Made by a program: the position numbers and the translations under genes. Positions 1 through 8,143 of a DNA stretch of 64,000 nucleotides are shown piece by piece. The notes below the pieces were generated by a model that saw nothing but the letters and a program-made list of their open reading frames with translations, had not been told where the DNA came from and did no database searches. The DNA is from Selenomonadaceae bacterium (GTDB lineage: Bacteria; Bacillota; Negativicutes; Selenomonadales; Selenomonadaceae), in assembly GCA_017484005.1 (NCBI GenBank), contig JAFUTY010000054.1, positions 26,222 through 90,221 on the forward strand, given 5' to 3'. Position 1 is the first letter of the stretch; each line of letters starts with the position of its first letter.

Positions 1-391
1 CGCAAATTTTTTCGACAGATGATCGAATTGCTGGAATCGATTTTCGCTGTGAGATTATGAAAGAGATCAATGTTTCGAGCGGATCTTGTCTCAAAATTCG
101 AATCCCTTTTCCAAATTCCACCGCTTGATTGATGAATTCATTTCGAGCTTTCCGATTGATTTTGTATCGAAGGCTTGAGTAATTCGTTTCGAGATCGAAA
201 TACTTGAGCCAAATCTGATTCCACTCTTCCGCGGAACATGAAATTTCATATTCATCCTCGATCTGCCGAATATAAAGCACATGATTTTTTGTGATGAATC
301 GATAGCGATCCTGAATTTTTCGCGGACGGAAACATTGTCCCGATTCGATTATCTTGTCTAAATCGAAATCGTCTGTGATTTTGATCTGCAT
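1..391 (-). CDS. 8-oxoguanine DNA glycosylase / DNA lyase, N-terminal part (cut by window edge)
   Basis: This is the 5' part of a base-excision repair gene; about 130 codons are visible and the 3' end lies outside the window. The start is the ATG at 391, seven bases after a GGGAG ribosome site that itself overlaps the end of the DUF438 gene. The N-terminus carries the Ogg-like substrate motif IIESGQCFRP near residue 14, and near residue 100 it reads GIRILRQDPLETLISFIISQ, the start of the helix-hairpin-helix glycosylase domain. The catalytic Lys and Asp are not in the window. Family knowledge says it excises oxidised guanine and nicks the abasic site. It is probably co-transcribed with the DUF438 gene (15-base gap). 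Archaeal-type AlkA-like glycosylases are the alternative. Confidence 0.85.
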   Translation of the reverse strand, partial: MQIKITDDFDLDKIIESGQCFRPRKIQDRYRFITKNHVLYIRQIEDEYEISCSAEEWNQIWLKYFDLETNYSSLRYKINRKARNEFINQAVEFGKGIRILRQDPLETLISFIISQRKSIPAIRSSVEKIC

Positions 392-406
392 TGTCTTACT
401 CCCAAA

Positions 407-1657
407 TCAATATTTTGGAACATGTTTGAACGAATCGAGGACGCTTTCGAGATTCTGGACAAATTCAACTGCTCCGATATATTTTCCTTTTTCATCATAC
501 ACACCGAGATAATTCACTGAGATCGGTTTTCCCATGATGAATTTGCAGACTTCGAAATTTGTGCGGCGTTTTGCTTTGAAATCTTCGATTAGATCTTTGA
601 TCATTGGCGCGAGTTTTGGAGGATGACAATCGAGCACATTTTGTCCGAGCGAGGATTTTGGTCTTGGAAAGATTTTGCCTTCATTCATGAAAAATTGAAT
701 TGTATCTTCCGCGTCAATGAAAGTGATATCGATCGGGAGAATTTTCAAAACTGCTTCGAGCTGACGAATCGAGATTTCTCCAGTCGGCAGTTTGATTTTT
801 CCATCGAGCATTCCATGCGCAATATAATCAGCGGGCGGCTCGAATGTTTTTTCGAATAATCGATCCTGCGCCTGCTCCCAAACTTCACCAGCTGCCCATC
901 GAATCACTTCATCCTCTTTGATGAATGAGAATCCATATTCAAACATGTCTCGATAAATCACGAGCCAATCTTCCTGCGATAAAAATTGCAGTGATACTGG
1001 GAAAAAGACTCGCTCCTCTCGAGAAATCATGTCTCGAATTTTTGCAAATACATCCTCGACTCGAGTCTTTCTGAATTCCGCGATCTCGTCCGAAGTGTGA
1101 ATCGAATCTGAATCAAAAAATCTCGAAACATCTCTCGCAAGATTTTTCACATCTCGTTTGATTTCATCATCGCGATCCCACATCACAGTTGAAGGTCCAG
1201 TGAATCCATTCCGATACAGCACCGGCATCACTAAACCTTCCTTTTTCATGTAATGCTTCCGAACTGCGTTGAGTTCCATGAATTTTTTTGGAAGTGCCTC
1301 GAAATTTCCGAGATCCCAAGTCGTCTCGATGCTCTGGAGAAATTTTTCGATCGCTTGATTTTCATCGTTCAAAGTTTGAATTGGATGTCCCGCGGCGAGT
1401 GTGTGAGTAATTGGCGCGGAGATCTTGGCAAGTTCCCCATGCCATTCGAAAAAGATATGCAGATCTTTCGGGGAAATTCCACGATCGAGCAGAATTTGTT
1501 CCGAATGCATGATGACTGCATGCTCAGAATCGCGAAATCGATCGATAAAATCATTCCTCACCGATTTTTCATCCTCACCATTTTTGATTCGATCGAGAAG
1601 CGACTGGATGAAATTCGCATTCTCGATTGCATTTGAATCCGGTTTCTGATTTTCCAT
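407..1657 (-). CDS. DUF438 / hemerythrin-like / PAS domain protein
   Basis: This 416-residue protein has the three-part layout of the DUF438 family. A helical DUF438 region occupies about residues 10-90. A hemerythrin-like four-helix region with His and Glu residues (EWHGELAKISAPITH near 130, MELNAVRKHYMKKEGLVMPVL near 175, SREERVFFPVSLQF) follows. The C-terminal PAS-like domain (about 300-410) has the family signature FPRPKSSLGQNVLDCHPPK. Such proteins are thought to sense oxygen or redox state through a di-iron centre and a PAS ligand; no output domain is visible. The ATG at 1657 follows an AAAGGA site. It lies 15 bases upstream of the glycosylase gene, so the two probably form an operon. 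The molecular role is not established. Confidence 0.85.
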   Translation of the reverse strand: MENQKPDSNAIENANFIQSLLDRIKNGEDEKSVRNDFIDRFRDSEHAVIMHSEQILLDRGISPKDLHIFFEWHGELAKISAPITHTLAAGHPIQTLNDENQAIEKFLQSIETTWDLGNFEALPKKFMELNAVRKHYMKKEGLVMPVLYRNGFTGPSTVMWDRDDEIKRDVKNLARDVSRFFDSDSIHTSDEIAEFRKTRVEDVFAKIRDMISREERVFFPVSLQFLSQEDWLVIYRDMFEYGFSFIKEDEVIRWAAGEVWEQAQDRLFEKTFEPPADYIAHGMLDGKIKLPTGEISIRQLEAVLKILPIDITFIDAEDTIQFFMNEGKIFPRPKSSLGQNVLDCHPPKLAPMIKDLIEDFKAKRRTNFEVCKFIMGKPISVNYLGVYDEKGKYIGAVEFVQNLESVLDSFKHVPKY

Positions 1658-1715
1658 GGAATCCCGTCCTTTCTAAACACTTTCTAAAAATTTTTCATTT
1701 ATCAATCAAAAAAAT

Positions 1716-1732
1716 CTCTATAATATATAGAG
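1716..1732. promoter_or_regulatory. 17-bp palindrome in divergent intergenic region
   Basis: The gap between the DUF438 gene (leftward) and the amidase gene (rightward) is 182 bases. In its middle is a perfect palindrome, CTCTATA-ATA-TATAGAG, containing TATAAT-like boxes on both strands (TATAAT at 1719-1724 on the plus strand). No good -35 box is at the right distance on either strand. It may be a divergent promoter core or an operator; this is inference from position and symmetry only. Confidence 0.35.
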
Positions 1733-1839
1733 GATAATTTCTAAAATTGTAAAATTCCCTTCCGAGGTTATCAAATGATTTTCGAGCCGATTCTACCACA
1801 TTCATAATTGGAAGGAAATTTTGGAAGGATGTAGAAAAT

Positions 1840-2622
1840 TTGAGCACAAATACTTCAGATCAAAACGGATTTTCGCGTCGGGATTTTTTGCGTCTGACAT
1901 TTTCGCTGGCAGTTGGAACTCTGCTCGTCCCGACCGATCTCGTCGAAGCAAAAAGAAAATCAAAGACTGTCGAAGAAGTTAGTGAATCTCCGGACGTTAT
2001 CACTTCGCTAAACGATGTTGGTAAAAAGCCGAAGAAACTGCGCACGACTTCTCAAATCGAAGCAGCTCCAAAACCGACTCAAGTTGGAGTTTTGCAGGGA
2101 ACTCAATTCAAAATTCTCGATCCAAATCTCACATTCCGAAGTCAGCTGCAAACTCGACGCCGCACCGATGGAATCATTCTTCATCACATCGGCGGCTCAG
2201 ATAAAGAAGTTTCCGCGGCGACAGTTCATCAATGGCATTTGAGAAATGGCTGGCATGGAATCGGTTATCATTTCATGGTGCATAAAGATGGCACGATTGA
2301 GCGTGGACGTCCTCTCAATAAAACTGGCGCACATTGCAGCGGTGAAAATGATCATACGATCGGCGTAAATATTGTCGGGAATTTCCAATATGCCCGCCCG
2401 ACTGCTGAACAGATTCTCGCGGCAGAAATTCTTTTGTCGAATCTTTGCACCATGTATCGTCTGCAGCCAGGCATGACGACGATTTTTGGACATCGCGATT
2501 TCAATCGAACTGAATGCCCTGGCGGAAATTTCTATTCAGTCATTCCAGAATTGATCGATCGTACCAAAGTTCGGATCGAGCAATACAAGGAGATCAATGA
2601 AAAACTTCGTGACGGAAAATAA
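1840..2622 (+). CDS. Tat-exported N-acetylmuramoyl-L-alanine amidase (Amidase_2/PGRP fold)
   Basis: This 260-residue protein starts at a TTG about ten bases after GGAAGGA. Residues 11-40 form a twin-arginine signal (SRRDFLRLTF followed by a hydrophobic stretch), so it is exported folded. After a linker the amidase domain runs from about 105 to 245. The zinc ligands are visible: the first His of ILHHIGG, the His of FGHRDF and the Cys of TECPGG. It should cleave the bond between N-acetylmuramic acid and the stem peptide of peptidoglycan in the periplasm. A palindromic repeat begins at its stop codon. A phage lysozyme-type amidase is the same fold, but nothing else here is phage-like. Confidence 0.9.
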   Translation: MSTNTSDQNGFSRRDFLRLTFSLAVGTLLVPTDLVEAKRKSKTVEEVSESPDVITSLNDVGKKPKKLRTTSQIEAAPKPTQVGVLQGTQFKILDPNLTFRSQLQTRRRTDGIILHHIGGSDKEVSAATVHQWHLRNGWHGIGYHFMVHKDGTIERGRPLNKTGAHCSGENDHTIGVNIVGNFQYARPTAEQILAAEILLSNLCTMYRLQPGMTTIFGHRDFNRTECPGGNFYSVIPELIDRTKVRIEQYKEINEKLRDGK

Positions 2623-2656
2623 ATTTATACTGATTGAACGGAATTAGTATAAATTT
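2621..2656. repeat. 11-bp inverted repeat with 14-base loop, copy 1
   Basis: AAATTTATACT (2621-2631), a 14-base loop, and AGTATAAATTT (2646-2656) make a perfect hairpin that overlaps the amidase stop codon. The same arms and loop length recur at 21226-21261 and, less perfectly, at 52846-52881, each time at a gene's 3' end. It lacks a GC stem, so it is not a standard terminator. Confidence 0.8.
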
Positions 2657-2676
2657 TGTGGAAGGAGGCGGCGATT

Positions 2677-3006
2677 GTGCGATATCGTTGGTTTGATAAA
2701 GATGACAAGCGTCGATTTTTGAATGACGCACTTCGAGAAAATCTTCGAGAACAATACGGCTTGAATGCTCCTCGAAAAATTACTCGCGGCGAATTTTCCG
2801 GATTGTTAATTGCAATCGTCGCCCTCTGCTACGGCTATGCAGTTGACGATCTTCCATTAATGTTCGCGTCAATATCGCTGATTGTATTTTTCGCTCGACC
2901 ATTGGCTTATCATTTCATGGCTGAACGCGGAAGATCAATTGCAAACGCGATGCAGGGATTTTCAATTGCATTATTCCTCGGAGCTCTAGCAATGGTAATT
3001 TTCTGA
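2677..3006 (+). CDS. Small membrane protein of unknown function
   Basis: I do not recognise this protein of 109 residues. The start chosen is GTG at 2677, eight bases after a strong GGAAGGAGG; an upstream in-frame TTG at 2656 sits before that site and is unlikely. The N-terminal 35 residues are charged and soluble (YRWFDKDDKRRFLNDALRENLREQYG). They are followed by three probable membrane helices at about 43-62, 66-82 and 90-109. It follows the amidase by 54 bases, separated by the hairpin repeat, and is followed by 197 bases without genes before glgC. Confidence 0.6.
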   Translation: MRYRWFDKDDKRRFLNDALRENLREQYGLNAPRKITRGEFSGLLIAIVALCYGYAVDDLPLMFASISLIVFFARPLAYHFMAERGRSIANAMQGFSIALFLGALAMVIF

Positions 3007-3203
3007 AAAACTCGAGATCGATTCGGAATTTTTATTTTAAGTTTTGAATTCGGAAGGATCGATTTGGATTTTTTCTGAAATTTGATCAAACTTTTTGAGG
3101 GAACTTGAAGGAATAAAATTAAATCTGTAGAAATCTTTCGTTAAAAATTCAAACAATTTCGCTCGACTCAAAAAAAAACTCAAAATCAGCAGGGGGGATT
3201 TAA

Positions 3204-4340
3204 ATGAAGAGGACTGAATGTCTCGCGATGATCTTAGCTGGTGGGCAAGGCTCACGTCTCAAGGCTCTCACCAAAACCGTGGCGAAACCTGCAGTTCCAT
3301 TCGGCGGCAAATATCGTATTATCGATTTTCCGCTTTCCAATTGCGTCAACTCCGGAATCACTACAGTCGGCGTGTTGACTCAATATCGTCCGTTTGAACT
3401 TCACAAATATCTCGGCTCAGGTTCAGCATGGGATCTCGATCGCAATGGCGGTGGAGTGTTCGTGCTGCCGCCATATGCTCGTGAGAATGAGCAGGCTGAT
3501 TGGTACAGCGGAACGGCTGACGCTATTGGACAGAATTTGAATTTCATCGATTTGATCGATCCGGATTATGTCTTGATCCTTTCCGGCGATCATATTTACA
3601 CGATGGATTATTCATGGATGCTCGAATCGCATAAGATGAATAAAGCCGATGCAACGATTGGCGTTTTTGAAGTTCCATGGGAAGAAGCTCCTCGCTTTGG
3701 AATCATGGCAACTGAAAAAGAAACCGGTCGAATCACTGAATTCGCTGAAAAACCAAAAGAACCAAAATCCAATCTTGCATCGATGGGAATTTATATCTTC
3801 TCCAAACCATTCCTCAAAAAATATCTCGAAGAAGATACTCAAAATCCAAATTCATCGCATGACTTCGGCAAAGATCTGATTCCGAAGATGTTGAACGATG
3901 GAGCTCGACTCTTCTCCTATGCTTTCGATGGATATTGGAAAGATGTCGGAACGATCGAGAGTCTCTGGCAGGCGAATATGGATCTTCTGCAAGATACTCC
4001 TCCATTCGAAATCAATGGCGATTGGAAAATTTATTCGTCGAATCCCTCGATGCCTCCTCATTACATCGGCGCAGATGCAGCAGTCAAACGCTCAATGATT
4101 TCCGAAGGCGCAAAGATCCTCGGCGAAGTCGATCATTCGATCATTTTCCAGGATGTCAAAATTGGTAAAGGCGCGAAAGTTACCAATTCAGTGATTTTCC
4201 CCTCGACAGTCATCGAAGACGGCGCAGTTGTTGATCATGCGATTATCGCTCAAGAAGTTGTGATCAAAGCTGGAGCGCATGTCGAAGGCAAAGAAGAAGA
4301 AATCACCGTTGTCGCTGAAAATGAAGTCGTCAACGCGTAA
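3204..4340 (+). CDS. glgC: Glucose-1-phosphate adenylyltransferase, catalytic subunit
   Basis: GlgC makes ADP-glucose from ATP and glucose-1-phosphate, the committed step of bacterial glycogen synthesis. It is 378 residues, normal for Firmicutes. The nucleotidyltransferase motif [14 protein letters not shown] (about residues 10-24) is intact, followed by [19 protein letters not shown]. Later [16 protein letters not shown] and the C-terminal left-handed beta-helix hexapeptide region (about 290-370) are seen. The ATG follows AGGGGGG by six bases. It is the first gene of the glg cluster and is followed 31 bases later by glgD, its usual partner subunit. The Arg codons here are mostly CGT/CGC, unlike many genes in this window. 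Confidence 0.97.
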   Translation: MKRTECLAMILAGGQGSRLKALTKTVAKPAVPFGGKYRIIDFPLSNCVNSGITTVGVLTQYRPFELHKYLGSGSAWDLDRNGGGVFVLPPYARENEQADWYSGTADAIGQNLNFIDLIDPDYVLILSGDHIYTMDYSWMLESHKMNKADATIGVFEVPWEEAPRFGIMATEKETGRITEFAEKPKEPKSNLASMGIYIFSKPFLKKYLEEDTQNPNSSHDFGKDLIPKMLNDGARLFSYAFDGYWKDVGTIESLWQANMDLLQDTPPFEINGDWKIYSSNPSMPPHYIGADAAVKRSMISEGAKILGEVDHSIIFQDVKIGKGAKVTNSVIFPSTVIEDGAVVDHAIIAQEVVIKAGAHVEGKEEEITVVAENEVVNA

Positions 4341-4371
4341 CAAATCTGAAAGGAAACGAGGTGTTTGAAAT

Positions 4372-5478
4372 ATGAAGTCAGTCCTGGGAATTTTAAATAT
4401 GCAGGAAAAAAATGATCTCATCCGCGATTTGACAGCAGCTCGCGCGGTTGAGGCTCTTCCATTCGCAGGTCGCTATCGTCTCCTCGACTTCTCGCTATCG
4501 AGCATGGTCAACTCTCGAATCACAAGCGTCGGCGTCATGCTCCCAGATTGGAGTCGCTCAGTCCTCGACCATATTCGCTCCGGTAAAGATTGGGATTTGG
4601 CACGCCGTCGCGGTGGATTGGCTTATCTCCCCGCGTCAATCGATCGCAGTGATTCACGCGTTGGAGATTTGAAAGATCTGTATTTCAATCTCGATTATGT
4701 CGAATTCGGCGATAAAAAATATGTCCTCCTCGCAAATGCTTCATTCGTCTACAACATCGATTTCACTAACGTCTTGAAATTCTTGCAGGATAATTCCGGC
4801 GATATCGCGATTGTCTATTACACCGCAAAAGAAGATGCCGCTGGTAAAAATGTTGTCCTCGAGACTAGCACAAATGGAATCGTGACAGATATCGCGGAAG
4901 CATCTTCAGTCAAAAAAGATACAAAAGTCGCGATGGGCGCATATTTGATGCCAGTTCCGACCTTTGCATACATCGTTCGCTCGACTTATGAACGCGGCGG
5001 CACTGATTTCCTCGTCGATGGAATCATTCGTCACGCCGGCGAATATAAAATCATGGGCTATGGTCATGATGGTTATGTCGCGCATGTCGATTCTACCGAT
5101 GCATATTACAAAGCGAATCGTGACATGCTCAATCCTGCAACTTGGGAAGAACTCTTCATGGGATCGCGCACGATTTACACTCGCGTTAAAGATGAAGTTC
5201 CAGTTCAATACAAAGACACTGCGTCAGTCAAAAATTCACTCGTCGCAAACGGCTGTATCATTCGCGGTGAAGTCGAGAATTCAGTTATCTTCCGCGGAGT
5301 TACTGTCGGCAAAGGCGCAAAAGTCAAAGATTGCATCCTCATGCAGCGCGCAGATGTTCAAGATGGTGCGCTCCTTGAAAATGTTATCTGCGACAAAAAT
5401 GTCATTATCACGAAGAATAAGTGGCTCAAAGGAGCTAAAACTTATCCTTACATCGTCACGAAGAATATCATGATCTGA
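4372..5478 (+). CDS. glgD: Glucose-1-phosphate adenylyltransferase-like regulatory subunit
   Basis: GlgD is the Firmicute paralogue of GlgC that forms a heterotetramer with it and raises its activity. This copy is 368 residues. The region matching the GGQGSRL loop of GlgC is replaced by NMQEKNDLIRDLTAARA, so it should be catalytically inactive, while RYRLLDFSLSSMVNSRI keeps the fold. The C-terminal beta-helix runs from about 285 (IIRGEVENSVIFRGVTVGKGAKV). The start ATG follows GAAACGAGG at about nine bases. A strong hairpin terminator lies just after its stop, so glgCD may be transcribed in excess of the downstream genes. Confidence 0.95.
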   Translation: MKSVLGILNMQEKNDLIRDLTAARAVEALPFAGRYRLLDFSLSSMVNSRITSVGVMLPDWSRSVLDHIRSGKDWDLARRRGGLAYLPASIDRSDSRVGDLKDLYFNLDYVEFGDKKYVLLANASFVYNIDFTNVLKFLQDNSGDIAIVYYTAKEDAAGKNVVLETSTNGIVTDIAEASSVKKDTKVAMGAYLMPVPTFAYIVRSTYERGGTDFLVDGIIRHAGEYKIMGYGHDGYVAHVDSTDAYYKANRDMLNPATWEELFMGSRTIYTRVKDEVPVQYKDTASVKNSLVANGCIIRGEVENSVIFRGVTVGKGAKVKDCILMQRADVQDGALLENVICDKNVIITKNKWLKGAKTYPYIVTKNIMI

Positions 5479-5501
5479 TTTCAATTCGTTCGAACACGAA
5501 G

Positions 5502-5542
5502 AGCCGCTGTCTCGAATCCCGATAGGAAGGCAGCGGCTTTTT
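5502..5542 (+). terminator. Rho-independent terminator or attenuator after glgD
   Basis: AGCCGCTG (5502-5509) pairs with CAGCGGCT (5531-5538) and is followed by a run of T. It lies inside the run of glg genes, 50 bases before glgP, so it would reduce read-through into glgP, glgB and glgA or separate two transcripts. Confidence 0.85.
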
Positions 5543-5593
5543 GTGTGATAAATATCTAACTCCTAATTTCAAGACGAAAGGAGAGTGTCTTAT

Positions 5594-8068
5594 TTGATCA
5601 AAGACAATCCAGCAAAAAAATCTGCACGTGAACGCGACAAGGAATTTGAAAAGCTCAAGGAGAATCTCAAAGCTCGATTCGTTAATTCCGCCCACATCTT
5701 ATTCGGAAGAGATGTTCACGAGCTCCCGATGAATGAGATTTATAAGACTGTCGCGGCAGTCGCAAAACAAATCATCTCAGAAAACTGGATCAAAACGAAC
5801 AAGGCTTACATGGATCGAGAGGAAAAACAGGTTTACTATTTCTCAATTGAATTTCTGATGGGACGCTTGCTCAAATCGAATCTGATCAATCTCGGAATCG
5901 AAGAGGCAGTCTCGGAAGTTTTGGAGGATCTCGATCTGGATCTTCTCGAAGTTTATGAGGAAGAGCCGGATGCAGGTCTCGGAAATGGCGGTCTCGGAAG
6001 ACTTGCTGCATGTTTCATCGATTCAATGGCAGCGCACAGACTTCCAGGACATGGCTGCAGCATTCGTTATCAATATGGACTTTTCGAGCAGAAAATCGTT
6101 CAAGGACAGCAGGTCGAGATTCCTGATAACTGGCTGCGCGATGGATTTGCATGGGAATATCGCAAGCCGGATAAATCGATCGATGTCAAATTCTACGGCA
6201 ATGCATACATGAAGGAACAAGAGGATGGCTCGCTGAAACTCGTTCATGAAAACACGATGACAGTCATGGCGATTCCGTATGATGTTCCAATCGTCGGCTA
6301 TCACAATCGCACAGTCAACAATCTGCGTCTGTGGAATGCTGAAGTTAATCGCGATTTCTCTGATTATGGACGTTTAACTCAAGATCAAATGCGCGCAAAA
6401 CAGGAATATCGCAATTTCGTCGAGAGCATCACCGGATATCTTTATCCTGATGATTCAACTTTCGATGGACGCCGCATGCGTTTGATTCAAGAATACTTCT
6501 TAGTGAGTGCTGGAGTTCAATCGATCGTTCGTCACTTCAAACTGACAAAGATGAATCTCCATGATTTCGCCAAGAAGATCGCGATTCATATCAACGACAC
6601 ACATCCAGCTCTCTGCGTTGCTGAATTGATGAGAATTTTCGTCGATCAAGAGGGATTCGAGTGGAATGAAGCATGGGCGATCACTAAAAACACTGTCGCC
6701 TATACAAATCACACGATCATGCCTGAAGCTCTCGAACGCTGGCCAGTCGATATGTTCAAAGAGCTCCTCCCGCGTGTCTACATGATTATCGATGAAATCA
6801 ATCGCCGTCATCTCGATGATGTTCGTGCCCGCTATCCAAAGAATGATGAAAAACTTCGTGCGCTGTCGATTATCGAGGCAGGCGAAGTTCACATGGCTAG
6901 ACTTGCGATCGTCGGATCCCATTCAGTCAACGGCGTCGCAAAAATCCATTCAGATATTTTGAAATCGACAACTCTCCATGACTTTTATGAATATAGTCCG
7001 AGAATGTTCAACAATAAGACGAATGGAATCACACATCGCCGCTGGCTGATGGGCGCAAATCCTGAACTTGCGGATTTGATCGACGAGGCAATTTCTTCGA
7101 GACGCTGGCATAGACATCCAGAACAGCTAGATCTCTTGAATGAATCAGTTGACGATCGAACATTCTTGAAAAATCTCGGCGCAATCAAACATCTTCGCAA
7201 ATCGGATCTCGCAAATTACATTCTCAAACACAACGGATTAAGCGTCAATCCAGATACGATCTTCGATATTCAAGTCAAGCGAATCCATTCATATAAACGC
7301 CAGCTCATGAATATCATGCATATCATGTGGCAATATCACAAACTCCAGACAGATCCGAGTTACAAGATGATTCCGACAACATATTTCTTCGGTGGAAAAG
7401 CTGCTCCTGGATATTTTATCGCTAAAGAGACGATTCGTCTGATCAATGCAGTCGCGGATCGAGTCAACAATGATAAGAAATTCAAAGAAATGATGAATGT
7501 TGTTTTCATCGAGAATTTTGGAGTTTCAATCGGTGAAATTGTCTATCCTGCGGCAGATGTTTCCGAACAAATCTCGACTGCATCGAAAGAAGCGTCTGGA
7601 ACTGGAAACATGAAATTCATGATGAACGGTGCGATCACTCTCGGAACTCTTGATGGCGCGAATGTTGAAATTCGAGACGCTGTTGGCGATGAAAACATCG
7701 TGATTTTCGGTTTGAAGGCTGGAGAAGTTCTCAACTTCTACGCAACTGGTGACTATTCCGCATGGAATGAATATAATTCTAATGAGAATGTTAAGATTGT
7801 CATGAATCAACTTCGCGATGGAGCTTATGGAAACTTCCGTTCGCTCTATGATTATTTCCTCCAAGGCAACGATGAATTCTTCATTCTCAAAGACTTCAAT
7901 GCATACATCGATGCGCATGAGCAAATCATGGCGCGTTATCAAGATTCGTTCGCATGGATGCGTTCCGCGGCGATCAACATCGCAAATTCCGGACGATTCT
8001 CTTCTGATAGAACGATTGACGAGTATGCAAATGAAATCTGGCAGATTCATCCGGTTATGATCGACTAA
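5594..8068 (+). CDS. glgP: Glycogen/starch (alpha-glucan) phosphorylase
   Basis: GlgP releases glucose-1-phosphate from the ends of glycogen with pyridoxal phosphate as cofactor. I place the start at TTG 5594, ten bases after AAAGGAG; a GTG at 5585 is in frame but only one base from that site. The protein is about 824 residues, typical length. Motifs seen: the N-terminal YYFSIEFLMGRLL, GNGGLGRLAACFIDSMA, NDTHPALCVAELMR, KTNGITHRRWL, and the cofactor-Lys region SGTGNMKFMMNGAITLGTLDGAN. It lies between glgD and glgB in a cluster able both to build and to degrade glycogen. Confidence 0.95.
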   Translation: MIKDNPAKKSARERDKEFEKLKENLKARFVNSAHILFGRDVHELPMNEIYKTVAAVAKQIISENWIKTNKAYMDREEKQVYYFSIEFLMGRLLKSNLINLGIEEAVSEVLEDLDLDLLEVYEEEPDAGLGNGGLGRLAACFIDSMAAHRLPGHGCSIRYQYGLFEQKIVQGQQVEIPDNWLRDGFAWEYRKPDKSIDVKFYGNAYMKEQEDGSLKLVHENTMTVMAIPYDVPIVGYHNRTVNNLRLWNAEVNRDFSDYGRLTQDQMRAKQEYRNFVESITGYLYPDDSTFDGRRMRLIQEYFLVSAGVQSIVRHFKLTKMNLHDFAKKIAIHINDTHPALCVAELMRIFVDQEGFEWNEAWAITKNTVAYTNHTIMPEALERWPVDMFKELLPRVYMIIDEINRRHLDDVRARYPKNDEKLRALSIIEAGEVHMARLAIVGSHSVNGVAKIHSDILKSTTLHDFYEYSPRMFNNKTNGITHRRWLMGANPELADLIDEAISSRRWHRHPEQLDLLNESVDDRTFLKNLGAIKHLRKSDLANYILKHNGLSVNPDTIFDIQVKRIHSYKRQLMNIMHIMWQYHKLQTDPSYKMIPTTYFFGGKAAPGYFIAKETIRLINAVADRVNNDKKFKEMMNVVFIENFGVSIGEIVYPAADVSEQISTASKEASGTGNMKFMMNGAITLGTLDGANVEIRDAVGDENIVIFGLKAGEVLNFYATGDYSAWNEYNSNENVKIVMNQLRDGAYGNFRSLYDYFLQGNDEFFILKDFNAYIDAHEQIMARYQDSFAWMRSAAINIANSGRFSSDRTIDEYANEIWQIHPVMID

Positions 8069-8143
8069 TTTCAGTCGTCGTTTCAGATCAAAAATATTAA
8101 GAAAGGGGAAAGTTACGAATCGGTTTCGTAGCGGAAAATATCT

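Noticed and set aside
623..859. Plus-strand open frame opposite the DUF438 gene
   Set aside because: It lies wholly inside a well-supported minus-strand gene, has no ribosome site and its product resembles no family.
3007..3203. Riboswitch or structured leader before glgC
   Set aside because: I see no conserved riboswitch core, no strong nested helices and no clear promoter in these 197 bases; only an A-run near the glgC ribosome site.
7526..8050. 174-codon minus-strand frame inside glgP
   Set aside because: Antisense shadow of a conserved coding region; no start signal.
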